A DNA stretch of 64,000 bases from contig OZ025709.1 of assembly GCA_964019335.1 (NCBI GenBank), positions 186,001 to 250,000 of the forward strand, read 5' to 3'. This document shows positions 17,997 through 27,363 of this stretch, in pieces. Each line of letters starts with the position of its first letter. The stretch's first letter is position 1. Source of the DNA: Diplonema japonicum. Its lineage: Eukaryota; Euglenozoa; Diplonemea; Diplonemida; Diplonemidae. The notes under the pieces are model-generated. The model was not told the DNA's origin. It searched no databases and saw only the letters and a program-made list of their open reading frames with translations. Both the position numbers and the translations under genes were made by a program.

Positions 17997-20873
17997 CTAA
18001 CACCTTTCGAAGTTTGCACTATGAATCACCGACCCCGATCGTTGTCGTGAACGTGAAGAACGCCTGTGTGCGTGTGTTGCAAAAAAAAAAAAAAAACTTT
18101 TTTTTTTCCCATACTTTTTCTTAGGGCTTTTCTTCTTCTTCCTTGCAGGGCTGGGGGTGTTCATATGTTTCAAACCAGTAACATGCGGAGAAGGCCGAGC
18201 ACGCAGGGGAGACTGGTAAGGAGGTGCAACGGGCAACGCAGCACCAGAGTCCCACGACGCCCTTTTACGTAACGAAGAGCAGGTGTGAAACTGGTGATGT
18301 GAATGCGGAACAGAACGAGACCGAGACCTCGAGACAGATCGGGAGGCGGACCTGGGCCTTGGAGAGGCTCTTCTAGGCGGAGACACATTCATGATTTTTT
18401 TGGGAGATTTCGTTCGTACGTCACGTTCCTTCTCGATGTCCAAAGATCTGATGAGGTGCTCAACAAGCTCCGTGTCTGTGAGCTGCCTTGAATCGAATCT
18501 AAACCGCACATTTCTCATGTCTTCTGTTGCAGCTCTGATGGAACAAATTCCCTCCACTGGAACACCGGCAACATGTGTCACCCGTCGCCCGACGAATTTC
18601 TCCCCACCACATACGCTCGCAGGCGCGCCTCTGACGACCTCTATCAAAATGTTCCCCCGCCACGTCATCCCCAATATTTCTCCTATTTTTTTGTGAACCA
18701 GCAACTCATCGTCCTTCCCGTCGTCGTCGTTGGTGTTGTTGTTCTTAAGAGGTGTTGTACTGTTGGATGGGACCCACTCTCTTGGGGAGTCCAACGCGGG
18801 TTCGGAATTCCATGCTGCGGGGATGTGTATGCTCTGGGTGCGCTGTTGCAGGACCTTTTCCTTTGGTTGCGAAAGGCTCGTCGCGGAACCAACAAGCGAC
18901 ACATCAGGAACAGCCATTGATGGTTGTTCCACTTGTCGCTCCTCCTTTTGCGTTATCGTAGCTGATGACGGAGTCAACGACACTTCCTTAGCTTGCGACA
19001 CGCTCGACGATTTTTCGATCAACAGGGGCGGTGACGTCCCTGGTAGGCTCGCGGAGGGAGGCGTGGCCGTTGCTTCACTAGGAGGCTGTGTTCTCAGCGG
19101 TGTCAGCTCCCCGACAGCGTCATTCTGCGGAATCCAATCCCTCGGCGAATCGATAAACGCCCGACCGTTCTGCTGATGAAAATGCAAATCGGGTGTTTTT
19201 TCCGAATACGGCGACCTCGGTAAATCAAGATTCGTGATTTTCTGATCGTACGCATCACGCGGCGAGGCAAGCGGTTTCTCGTTTCCACCACCAGTGTGAT
19301 AAGATCCAGGGTAGTGGCGACACACATTCGGCGGTCGTGAACGAAGGGGGGAATGCCATTCCGACTGGTTCGGAGGCAGCGGGGACAATTTCTGACTAAC
19401 ACTGCTGATCAAGCTGTCCCTCTCGCGAGGGGTGTGTAACGGCGTTCGTTCCGGCCTAACCGGCGGCGTGCTGTCCGCCCGCATAACAGACTTCACATCA
19501 TCATACGTTAATAAATTGGGCAGTAACCTCGACACCTCCCACCTGTTCTCTTTTGGGTAAAACACATAACACGTGCACTCTGATAAAACCGGAAGCACAA
19601 TAGCATCTTTCCCAGGAAGGTGTACAGCGGGCACCGACGACATAGGTGTGGGAGCTCCGTGAAGATCAGGTATGTGCGACCATTCCCCTCCACCAGTAAG
19701 GTTCAGCGTCCAACAATCGCCGAGCTGAGTAGAAGCCTGTTCACCAGACCATATGAAAAGCCCGCTGGAAAACGATGCTGCCGAGTGCAACGCGCGTGGG
19801 TAGGGTACGGTTAGTTCCGACGGTTTGTACGCCTTCTCCGCTGTGGTGTACTCGGAATGAGGAATCGGTTTGTACCCAAACGGCGTTTCGCTGCCAGAAC
19901 GAGATTCGATGACGACTACCTCCCCTGTCTCTTTTATCTGGTACCGCTTATTGAGGTCCTTCATCTCGAGAAGCTTGCTTCTTGGTAGGGTGTCACCCGG
20001 AACGATCTTCGCAGCGGGAATTGTTCGTGCGTAGTTTGCCGGGAACCATCCTTTTTCCTCGGGTCGTACGAACCCGCGGTACCATCCCTTCATTTTGTGC
20101 TGGATGTCTTTTCCAGATAAGACGGATATTATATCACCCTGAGCGATGGGAATTTGTTCGTTTCGCTTGTCGGTGGATGGTTTCGGGGTGAACGTGTGCA
20201 TGGCTTCCATGACTTCAACACGGTCGGAGATGTCCTCGTACGAGATGACCCGACCCTCCCCAGTGGTGACGTTGTAAAAATAAAGCTTGTTTGAGCTTTG
20301 TTCGCTTCCGTTGATTCCTCCAAACACGATTACATAAGCAGAGGCATCTGTTACCCAAGGGACCATAGATAGTCCCCATAACGGGCTAAAATTTGGGACG
20401 TCCGAAGCGGTCCAGATCAAGGTTTCAAGATCTAACATGTGAATTTTCGATGTGATTTGGGTGTCGCCAAGAGGGTAGCCGCCAAATACAAAAAGTTTTC
20501 CTTGAACAACTGAAGAGGCGTGATAGCATCGGCTTGGAGGGACTTGTCCAGTTGTGGATGTTAACCGCCATTCCATGGTGGATAGGTTCAGAACTGGGAG
20601 GCAGTACCGTTGTTCAGAAGTGACTACTTTAACCAAGCCTTGGACGATGTACATTTCACCCTTGTAGACATCTGCCGTGTGGTAGGCTTGTTCTGTTGGT
20701 GTTTCGCCTTTTGTTTCAACTTCTCTAATACCGCCTTCGCCTGTTGAAATGTTTATTAAGTACACGCTCTTTATCAGCGTTTTCAGATCCCGTCGCATGC
20801 CGCCGAAAACGACTACTTTCCCCTCCCATTCTACCCCGGAGTACCCCTCAAGCTGTAGCTCTTTTGGTGCCAT
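17997..20873 (-). CDS. Kelch protein with internal SH3 domain, PDZ-like module and Arg/Ser tail
   Basis: Predicted 958 residues. Kelch-type blades cover residues about 10-215 (VVFGGMRR, LFVFGGYPLG, VIVFGGINGS). An SH3 domain follows at about 223-286 (EAMHTFTPKPS, QGDIISVL, GWYRGFVRPEEKGWFPANYA). A further blade appears after it (PYPRALHSAASFSSGLFIW, residues about 360-395), so the SH3 seems to sit inside the propeller. The middle is Pro/Ser-rich and disordered. At about 735-800 a PDZ-like stretch is seen (ILIEVVRGAPASVCGGEKFVG, then THVAGVPVEG). The tail is Arg/Ser- and Lys-rich. The last 40 codons cross a T/A homopolymer near 18085-18110 that could hide a short intron or a length error, so the exact C-terminus is uncertain. 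Probably a scaffold for cytoskeletal or membrane signalling. Confidence 0.78.
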   Translation of the reverse strand: MAPKELQLEGYSGVEWEGKVVVFGGMRRDLKTLIKSVYLINISTGEGGIREVETKGETPTEQAYHTADVYKGEMYIVQGLVKVVTSEQRYCLPVLNLSTMEWRLTSTTGQVPPSRCYHASSVVQGKLFVFGGYPLGDTQITSKIHMLDLETLIWTASDVPNFSPLWGLSMVPWVTDASAYVIVFGGINGSEQSSNKLYFYNVTTGEGRVISYEDISDRVEVMEAMHTFTPKPSTDKRNEQIPIAQGDIISVLSGKDIQHKMKGWYRGFVRPEEKGWFPANYARTIPAAKIVPGDTLPRSKLLEMKDLNKRYQIKETGEVVVIESRSGSETPFGYKPIPHSEYTTAEKAYKPSELTVPYPRALHSAASFSSGLFIWSGEQASTQLGDCWTLNLTGGGEWSHIPDLHGAPTPMSSVPAVHLPGKDAIVLPVLSECTCYVFYPKENRWEVSRLLPNLLTYDDVKSVMRADSTPPVRPERTPLHTPRERDSLISSVSQKLSPLPPNQSEWHSPLRSRPPNVCRHYPGSYHTGGGNEKPLASPRDAYDQKITNLDLPRSPYSEKTPDLHFHQQNGRAFIDSPRDWIPQNDAVGELTPLRTQPPSEATATPPSASLPGTSPPLLIEKSSSVSQAKEVSLTPSSATITQKEERQVEQPSMAVPDVSLVGSATSLSQPKEKVLQQRTQSIHIPAAWNSEPALDSPREWVPSNSTTPLKNNNTNDDDGKDDELLVHKKIGEILGMTWRGNILIEVVRGAPASVCGGEKFVGRRVTHVAGVPVEGICSIRAATEDMRNVRFRFDSRQLTDTELVEHLIRSLDIEKERDVRTKSPKKIMNVSPPRRASPRPRSASRSVSRSRSRSVPHSHHQFHTCSSLRKRASWDSGAALPVAPPYQSPLRARPSPHVTGLKHMNTPSPARKKKKSPKKKYGKKKSFFFFFATHAHRRSSRSRQRSGSVIHSANFERC

Positions 20874-21190
20874 TTTCTTTTTTTTTTTTTTTTTTTTATT
20901 ATTTCTTTCTTATTGCATTGTTTTCTTCTTTTTTTTTCTCGAGAGAGGGGGGGGGGGGGGGGGGCTTTTTCCTGTGTTGAATTTTTAAAAAAAAAGGGGG
21001 GGTTTAAGTTTACGCGTTTGGTTTGGTTTTTCAAAAAAAAATATATATAAAGGGGGTATAAAAACGACATGAAAAATGTAAAAAAAGAGAGAGAGAGGGA
21101 AAAAAAAAAAAGAAATCGGGCAGTCAAAGGAAGGTTCTGCGGTTAAAGGTTAGTAAGAATGCAACAGAAAATAAAATAAAATAAAAAGGG

Positions 21191-21234
<44 letters not shown>

Positions 21235-21495
21235 GTGTGCTTTTTTTTTTGTTTTTTTTTTCTTGTTTAAAAAATTCTTTTTTTTTTTATATTTCTCTCT
21301 CTGGTTTCTTCCTTGCTCAAGGACAAGGGGGAATAAAATAAAAAAAATAAAAAAAAATAAAAAATAAAAAAAGATGAAAAGGAACGGCTTCGTCCCGGGA
21401 AACACTTTTCTTTCCCCCCCCCCTTCCCTTCTCCGCTTCTAGTTCACGCGTGTGTAGCCTCCCGAATAGTACTTTTCACTTTACTAGCCAAATGT
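20874..21495. other. Intergenic region
   Basis: Contains an A run of about 37 bases (21197-21233), G run (20947-20964), T runs and a C run near 21414-21423. No gene or RNA recognised. Confidence 0.6.
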
Positions 21496-21517
21496 TCAGA
21501 TGTCTGAGCGAGTTCCA

Positions 21518-21560
<43 letters not shown>

Positions 21561-24480
21561 CCTCCCCTTTTTCCCAAACCTTTGCGGCCTCAATCAGCTC
21601 CTTCAAAACCTTCTCCCGAATCTTGAGCGACTCTTCGTTTAAAGCATCGAGTTTCTCCAGTGGTTTCTCTGCTGCTGTACCGGTTGCCCTCCCCACCACA
21701 AGCTCCCCAACGGCCATATAAGTCGGTTTCTCTTCTGTCCCCGAACCCTCAAAACAAGTATTCACCCGTGTGAACACAACACGGGGCTTTTCACTAACTT
21801 TCGAATCCACCGTCCAAGTACATCCAACAATTTTAGAAACGGGAGAGGACGACGAGACAGGGAGAAGATCAGAAATCGAAGTCTCTGAAAGGTACCCGCT
21901 GCTGAGATCAGAACAAGCATCTTCGTCCGATTCATCTTTCTCAGCCGAAGCAGGTTTATCCTCGTCGCAAATTTCACATTTTGGCCGCCTATCTGCGTTG
22001 TAGTAAGTACAAGCTGGACAAGCCCAATGGTCGGCGGGGATGTGGGGCTTATCAGGAGCAGCTTCGTCATCTAAATCGGATCCAAACAAGTCGAATCCGA
22101 GAGACGAGGAGTCTGAACTCGCTTCGCACGTTTTTTCTACAGGTTTTTCCTCTCCTTTTTTTTTTTCTTCTTCTTCTTCGTCGTCATCGTCGTCGAACAG
22201 CCCTGCTCCATACACCTCGGACTCATCGTCGTAAGCGTCCGTTAAAATCCTCTCCTTAACCGTATCATCTTCCTCGGCAAGGTCTGCCCAGTCCATGAAC
22301 ATTTCGCTTCCAACGAGACCGCCCTCGCATTTTGGAACGCTGCCTTTTGTGGGATGTGTTGGTACACCGATTTTCCGGATTTCAGAACAGTGGACTTCCT
22401 CGGGAGAAGGAAGTGCTTCCGATCGTGTGAACCTAACCAAGTATCGGTTTGGCTTTGCGCAGCATTTCACGATGATTGCAGGATGGGCGGTCCCGTGGGT
22501 ATAACGCGCGTGAACTGCCTCGCCCGGTGAGAATTTTGGAAGAGCGGACGGTTTAGAACAGTCATCAGAATGAACTTCCGGCTCGTCAGACATTCGATGA
22601 GATGCTGATGAAATTACATCACCCGTGTCGAGGGCAACATGGTACTGAGAATGCAGCAACACGGACTTAACAACACCTGGATGGCACACCATCCCATCGT
22701 ATTCTACTAAAACCCTGTTCCCGGTGGACCACGGCTTCACCGGTTTCAACGTTTCTGTATCAGCGCATGTTATCCTAACGTTCTTTGGTGAAATGGATAC
22801 GGTGAGTCTTTTAGGGTCGCTTTCGAATATGACGCCGACGAGGCCTGATTTTTCGATGCGGTGTACGATGGCAGGGGCGAAATGGTGCTTTCCCTTCGGG
22901 ACAGCATGGACTTGATCCGCCGTGCAAAATTTTAGTTTTGTCCCGACGAAGCTGGTGCACCATGAAAGATTTTCCGGAGGGCATAACATTGTTTCCCCGT
23001 CGCATGTGGTGCATTGGTATAACCCTGAAGGGTTCAATCCTGTTGTCGTCCCTCGTTTACACGACGATTTTGAAATCCGGATAACGACATTCTGCTCGCC
23101 GTCTGATGGGGGAATCGTTTTCGTTTTTTCCGGTTTTGGTGAATCCACGGGTTTCGGTGGTACCACCGGTTCCGCGAAGTCGTCGCTTCCAGTGGTGAGG
23201 AATGGTGGGAGGGGTTTGTGTTCGGATAGAAAACCTTCCGGTTTATCCTTCCCCGCCATTTCCCACAAATCGCCGGTGAAAGATGTTTTGTCCGCATCGG
23301 TGTAAGTAGGCATGAATATGTACTTGCAATTGTTTTTCTCGCAAAATTTATCCATGTTGTCGACTAGCTTCTTGTTCGTTTTGTACTTCTCATGAAGGAC
23401 GATGAGATCGATGTTTTCTGCGAGACGGAGCTCTCCGTGGATTTGCACCTCTTTGTAATTGTGAACGACGTCGCTCTTATGCCACAAACGCATTCTGTTC
23501 GCGACTTCCAGAACCCTTTGCAACTCCTGATCAGAATATTTGTTCAACACATGTGCGTGATATTCACAAGAAGCGATCTGCGCGTCTGTACATGACGAAT
23601 CCTTGTCTGCGAAGGACGTCCTTAAACGGCATCCCTTCAACACGATATAACTATCACCGTAAGATGTCGCCGAGGATATCCCCCTTGGATCGTTAACTAT
23701 GTTGAGACATCCGTATTTTGGACGTTGGTGTGCAACTGCTTTTGAATAGTCTTTGTTGAAAATTCTGTCTTCCCAGCCGGCTCGTGAACCTGTTTCGGAA
23801 AAGTCTAAGGTCCCGCGGCTTATCTTTGTTTCGAATTGGTTACGGTAGTGTGTGTCTTTTAAAAACTTTTCCATTCGACCGTCGGCGTCGAAGGGGACAT
23901 GGATGATGATTGGTGCTTCGTCGCGGATCCACAAAAGTAGTTTTTGTAGGTGGTCTTCCGTCCATTTCGAGCTGGTTCCTTTGATGGACAGCTTGCAAAC
24001 TTTTTCCCGAAGGTTGTTCAGAACTTTTTCATGGCTTGCTTTTGCTTTTTTGACAAAGTTTGAGATAGCTTGTTTTTGAAGTGAGTCACAGTAGGTTTCC
24101 ACAGCTTCGAGCTCGTCGCGTGGTGGGAGGAAGAGTTTGGAGCGTTCGACTCTCGCTTTTTTTTTGCTGTCGAATCCAGCTGTTGGGTGTTCCTCGTATA
24201 GTTTTGAATGAAACGCGTGGCTGTCTGCAAAATACCCTTCATCCTCGTGAGGAGTTTCCTCTCCTTTGTTAAAAGTGCGCAGTGCAACTGTAAGCTCTGG
24301 ATCCACCACATCCATGAAACTCTCCTTTGCACCTCTAGAAACGCTTCCTAGGTCTGAGAAGGCGGCGTCATCGCGAAAAACCAATTTCCCGGCGCGAATT
24401 TTTTTCTGCTCTGCTTCGTTTTGCTCCCCTTTGCTGCACCCTATTACATACTCTTTCCATATGTCATCGAGGGATGTCAT
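21496..24480 (-). CDS. DUF3626-like protein with Tudor-like modules and a RanBP2 zinc finger
   Basis: Predicted 994 residues. Residues about 190-370 match what I recall of the bacterial DUF3626 family: 'HVPFDADGRMEKFL', 'YRNQFETKISRGTLDF', 'GWEDRIFNKDYSKA', 'RPKYGCLNIVNDP', 'GDSYIVLKGCRLRTSFADKD' and 'YKEVQIHGELRLAENIDLIV'. After that come two Tudor/SH3-like stretches (STGNRVLVEYDGMVCHPGVV; PGEAVHARYTHGTAHPAIIV), an acidic region, and one canonical RanBP2 finger near residues 817-843 (HWACPACTYYNADRRPKCEIC). The C-terminus runs into a poly-lysine tract encoded by about 40 A, so its end is length-sensitive. The biochemical role of DUF3626 is not known to me. The zinc finger suggests ubiquitin or RNA binding. 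The family call is from remembered motifs, not a search. Confidence 0.7.
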
Positions 24481-24634
24481 GGTTGTTTTTTTTGTGTATT
24501 TTTTTTTTTTTTTTTTTTTTTTTAAAGTTTATTCTTTGTGTGTCAGAAATCGTCGTATGAGGGAAGGGTTTTCAAAAAAAAGAGAAAAAAAAAAGAGGGG
24601 AGATACTTCACAAGTGCGTTCAAGGGAGGGAAAA

Positions 24635-24672
<38 letters not shown>

Positions 24673-26310
24673 CCATTTAAGGGTACCTGCGATATGTGGC
24701 AGGACGCCTGAAAAAAAGGTCCTCGCAAAAAGCTGTCAAAAAATTCCATATTTTTTTATTGAAAAAAAAGAGGAGGAATACGAAAAAAAAAAAAAAAAAA
24801 GGAGGGGGAAAGAAATATGACAATGATAGCATGGGGGGAAAAAAAAGTGGTCAAGAGAATGGGGGGGAAGGAAAAAATGGAATCCAGCTCAGTAGCGATT
24901 TAAGAGTTCAAATAGGGGTCCTGACCCGCCATAAAGGGAGGGGAAAACAAAGAGATGAGATAAAGGAGGTTCCTGTCTTGGAACGTCCCCTTGTCTCTAC
25001 TTATCTACCCCAAACAAATAGAGCGTTGTTTCCCCCCCCCCCCTTTTTTTTGGAAGGAGAGAAAATCATAAAAAGAAAAAAGAGAAAAATAAGCTGGAAC
25101 ACAATACAACAAAAAAAAGAAAGGAAAAAAAAAGGGGGGGGGAATAAAAACCAACCTCAGCATGCAAACGGGAAAAAGAAAAGGAAAAAAAAAAAAAAAG
25201 AAATGAAAGGAAGAAAAAAAAATGTGTGGATTGCATACAAAAAAGTTGTTTTATATACCCCCCTTTTTTTCCCCAATTTTCCTTTGGGTTCCCTATTTTT
25301 TACCTTTTTTTTTACTTTTCTGGAGGATGGAGAAAAAGGGGAGGGGGACCGCACTGCGAAAAGAAAAAAAAAGGAGATTTCTTAAATTCTTCCCCCTAAA
25401 GCCCCAGACGGAGGAATAGAAAATAAACGAGGGAGGGGGGGGAGAAAAAAGGAAAATAATTTATTAAAGAGAACGATATGCCACAGGGAAGTAAAAGGAG
25501 GGGGGGTGAAAAAAAGGGGGGTAAAATTTTAACCCTTTCCTTCCCCTCATTCTTTTCACAACAAATCTTTAACAAAAAAAGGGGGGGGTTTCACGAAACG
25601 AGGTAAAAGCATATCAGAGAGAACAACTTTGGAACGAAATTGTCAAAGAAAAAAAGGGGGGGGGAGGGGTGAGAAGAAGAAGAAGAAGGTTCACGCACTG
25701 ATCCGTTGGCCTTCTTCTCACACCCTTTTTTTTTTTTTTTCTTCTTCGTTCCCCCCTCTTTTTTTTTTTTTTTTTTACTTAGTTCTTCAAGAATCACGCG
25801 TACATTTCTTTGGGTGGAGGGGGAGAGGGAGAGAAAAAAAATGGTGGAGAAACAAAAAAAAATACAGGGTGGGGGGGGGGGGGGGGGGGGGGAAAGGACT
25901 TTTGCAACAGCACAAAGATTACTCGATTTTTTTTTTCAGTTCGCTCTTTTTTTTTTTTTTAAAAGTGCGTCACGCGGAGACATTAATAGGGAAAAAATAG
26001 GCCTTTCTTTCCTAAATACAATTCAGGAATTCTTTTTTTTTTTTCTTTCTTCTTTCTTTCCTTTTTTTTTTTTTTTTTGCTTTTGTTTTTTCATTGAGCA
26101 TCCTTGCATCTTTTTGCTAGTGTGGGGGGGGGGGAGGTTTCAAAAAAAAGAAATGTGGGGGTAAATAGGAACAAGAGTATAAAAAAAAAAAAAAAAGTTT
26201 CTTAAATCCTGCTGTTGTTATTATCAGTACCATAATCAGTCGCTTCCTTTTGGCGCATGCTGACATCGTAGGTCTCCGGGTCGTCTATTTTTTTTTTTTT
26301 TTTTTTTTTT
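24481..26310. other. Homopolymer-rich intergenic region
   Basis: Dense A, T and G runs, including A runs near 24636-24669, a G run of about 23 bases near 25869-25892 and T runs near 25728-25776. All open frames are Lys/Phe/Gly translations of these runs. A short sequence at 24678-24708 resembles one at 13691-13724. No gene seen. Confidence 0.6.
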
Positions 26311-26743
26311 TTTTATTTCACTCTTCGTCATTTTCTTCACTCACTAGGGGCCTCATTATTTAACGCGAAATGGCCATTATTTAACGCGAAACGGCCATTA
26401 TTTAACGCGAAATCGCCATTATTTAACTAGTTAAATAATGAGATTTTGCAGTTAAATAATGGCCCTTCAGAGTGAAAAAATGGGTCTTGTCGTGGAAAAA
26501 AATGCACCCAACCCCTTGAAAAATTTTTTTGGGGTGGGGGTATTTTGACTATTTTTGGCCATCTGAGGCCATTCCAGCCCTTAAAAGTGGGAATAAGTGC
26601 CTTACTTCCCCTTTAAATGCCACGGCGAAATAGCTACCCTGTATTACCTTAGGAAAATCCCCAAAAAGCTGACCTGCGTGAAAAAAAACAGCAGTGAAAG
26701 CAGTGAAGAGTGAGTGACTCAAATGACGAAGAGTGAAATAAAA
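26311..26743. mobile_element. Palindrome-rich inverted-repeat element, copy 1
   Basis: The left end TTTTATTTCACTCTTCGTCA (26311-26330) is matched by its reverse complement at the right end (26724-26743), giving terminal inverted repeats of about 23 bp that continue imperfectly inward. Inside, an 18-19-bp unit 'ccattatttaacgcgaaa' occurs three times. A 24-bp perfect palindrome follows at 26417-26440 (CATTATTTAACT and its complement), then two inverted copies of the same word. No coding capacity, so it resembles a non-autonomous MITE. Confidence 0.75.
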
Positions 26744-26883
26744 CGACTTACTTGCCGCCAAATGAGCCATTATTTAACACTCGTTACCCGTTTTTTTGCA
26801 CTCGGGCCCTGCGGGCCCTCGTGCAAAAAATTCGGGAACTCGAGTTAAATAATGACTCATTATTTGTTGGCAATAAATAGTTA
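26744..26883. repeat. Spacer with nested hairpin insertion
   Basis: After copy 1 the sequence 'cgacttacttgccgccaaatgag' is shared with the flank of copy 2. Copy 1 then has about 90 extra bases (about 26767-26856) absent from copy 2. The extra piece starts with CCATTATTTAACACTCG and ends with CGAGTTAAATAATGA, and has a GC-rich inner hairpin (GCACTCGGGCCC against GGGCCCTCGTGC). It uses the same CATTATTTAAC word found inside the larger elements, so it may be a related smaller element inserted beside copy 1. Confidence 0.65.
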
Positions 26884-27316
26884 TTATTTCACTCTTCGTC
26901 ATTTTCTTCACTCACTAGGGGCCTCATTATTTAACGCGAAATGGCCATTATTTAACGCGAAACGGCCATTATTTAACGCGAAATCGCCATTATTTAACTA
27001 GTTAAATAATGAGATTTTGCAGTTAAATAATGGCCCTTCAGAGTGGAAAAATGAGTCTCGCCGTGGAAAAAAATGCACCCAACCCCTTGAAAAAATTTTT
27101 TGGGGTGGGCGTATTTTGACTATTTTTGGCCATCTGAGGCCATTCCAGCCCTTAAAAGTGGGAATAAGTGCCTTACTTCCACTTTAAATGCCACGGCAAA
27201 ATAGCAACCCCATATTACCTTAGGAAACTCCCCAAAAAGGCTGACCTGCGTGAAAAAAAAACAGCAGTGAAAGCAGTGAAGAGTGAGTGACTCAAATGAC
27301 GAAGAGTGAAATAAAA
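26884..27316. mobile_element. Palindrome-rich inverted-repeat element, copy 2
   Basis: Same structure and nearly the same sequence as copy 1: matching inverted ends (left near 26886-26905, right 27294-27316), the internal 'ccattatttaacgcgaaa' array, and the same 24-bp palindrome at 26988-27011. Its right flank ('ttgttggcaataaatagtt') reaches 27363 and directly abuts the stop codon of the transporter gene at 27364. Confidence 0.75.
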
Positions 27317-27363
27317 CGACTTACTTGCCGCCAAATGAGTCATTATTTGTTGGCAATAAATAG

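Noticed and set aside
24266-26164. Several plus-strand frames of 120-230 residues
   Set aside because: They translate A, G and T runs into poly-Lys, poly-Gly and poly-Phe and carry no domain.
26380-26470. Regularly spaced short repeats that might look like a CRISPR array
   Set aside because: Units are 18-19 bp with no unique spacers, lie inside an inverted-repeat element, and the genome is eukaryotic.
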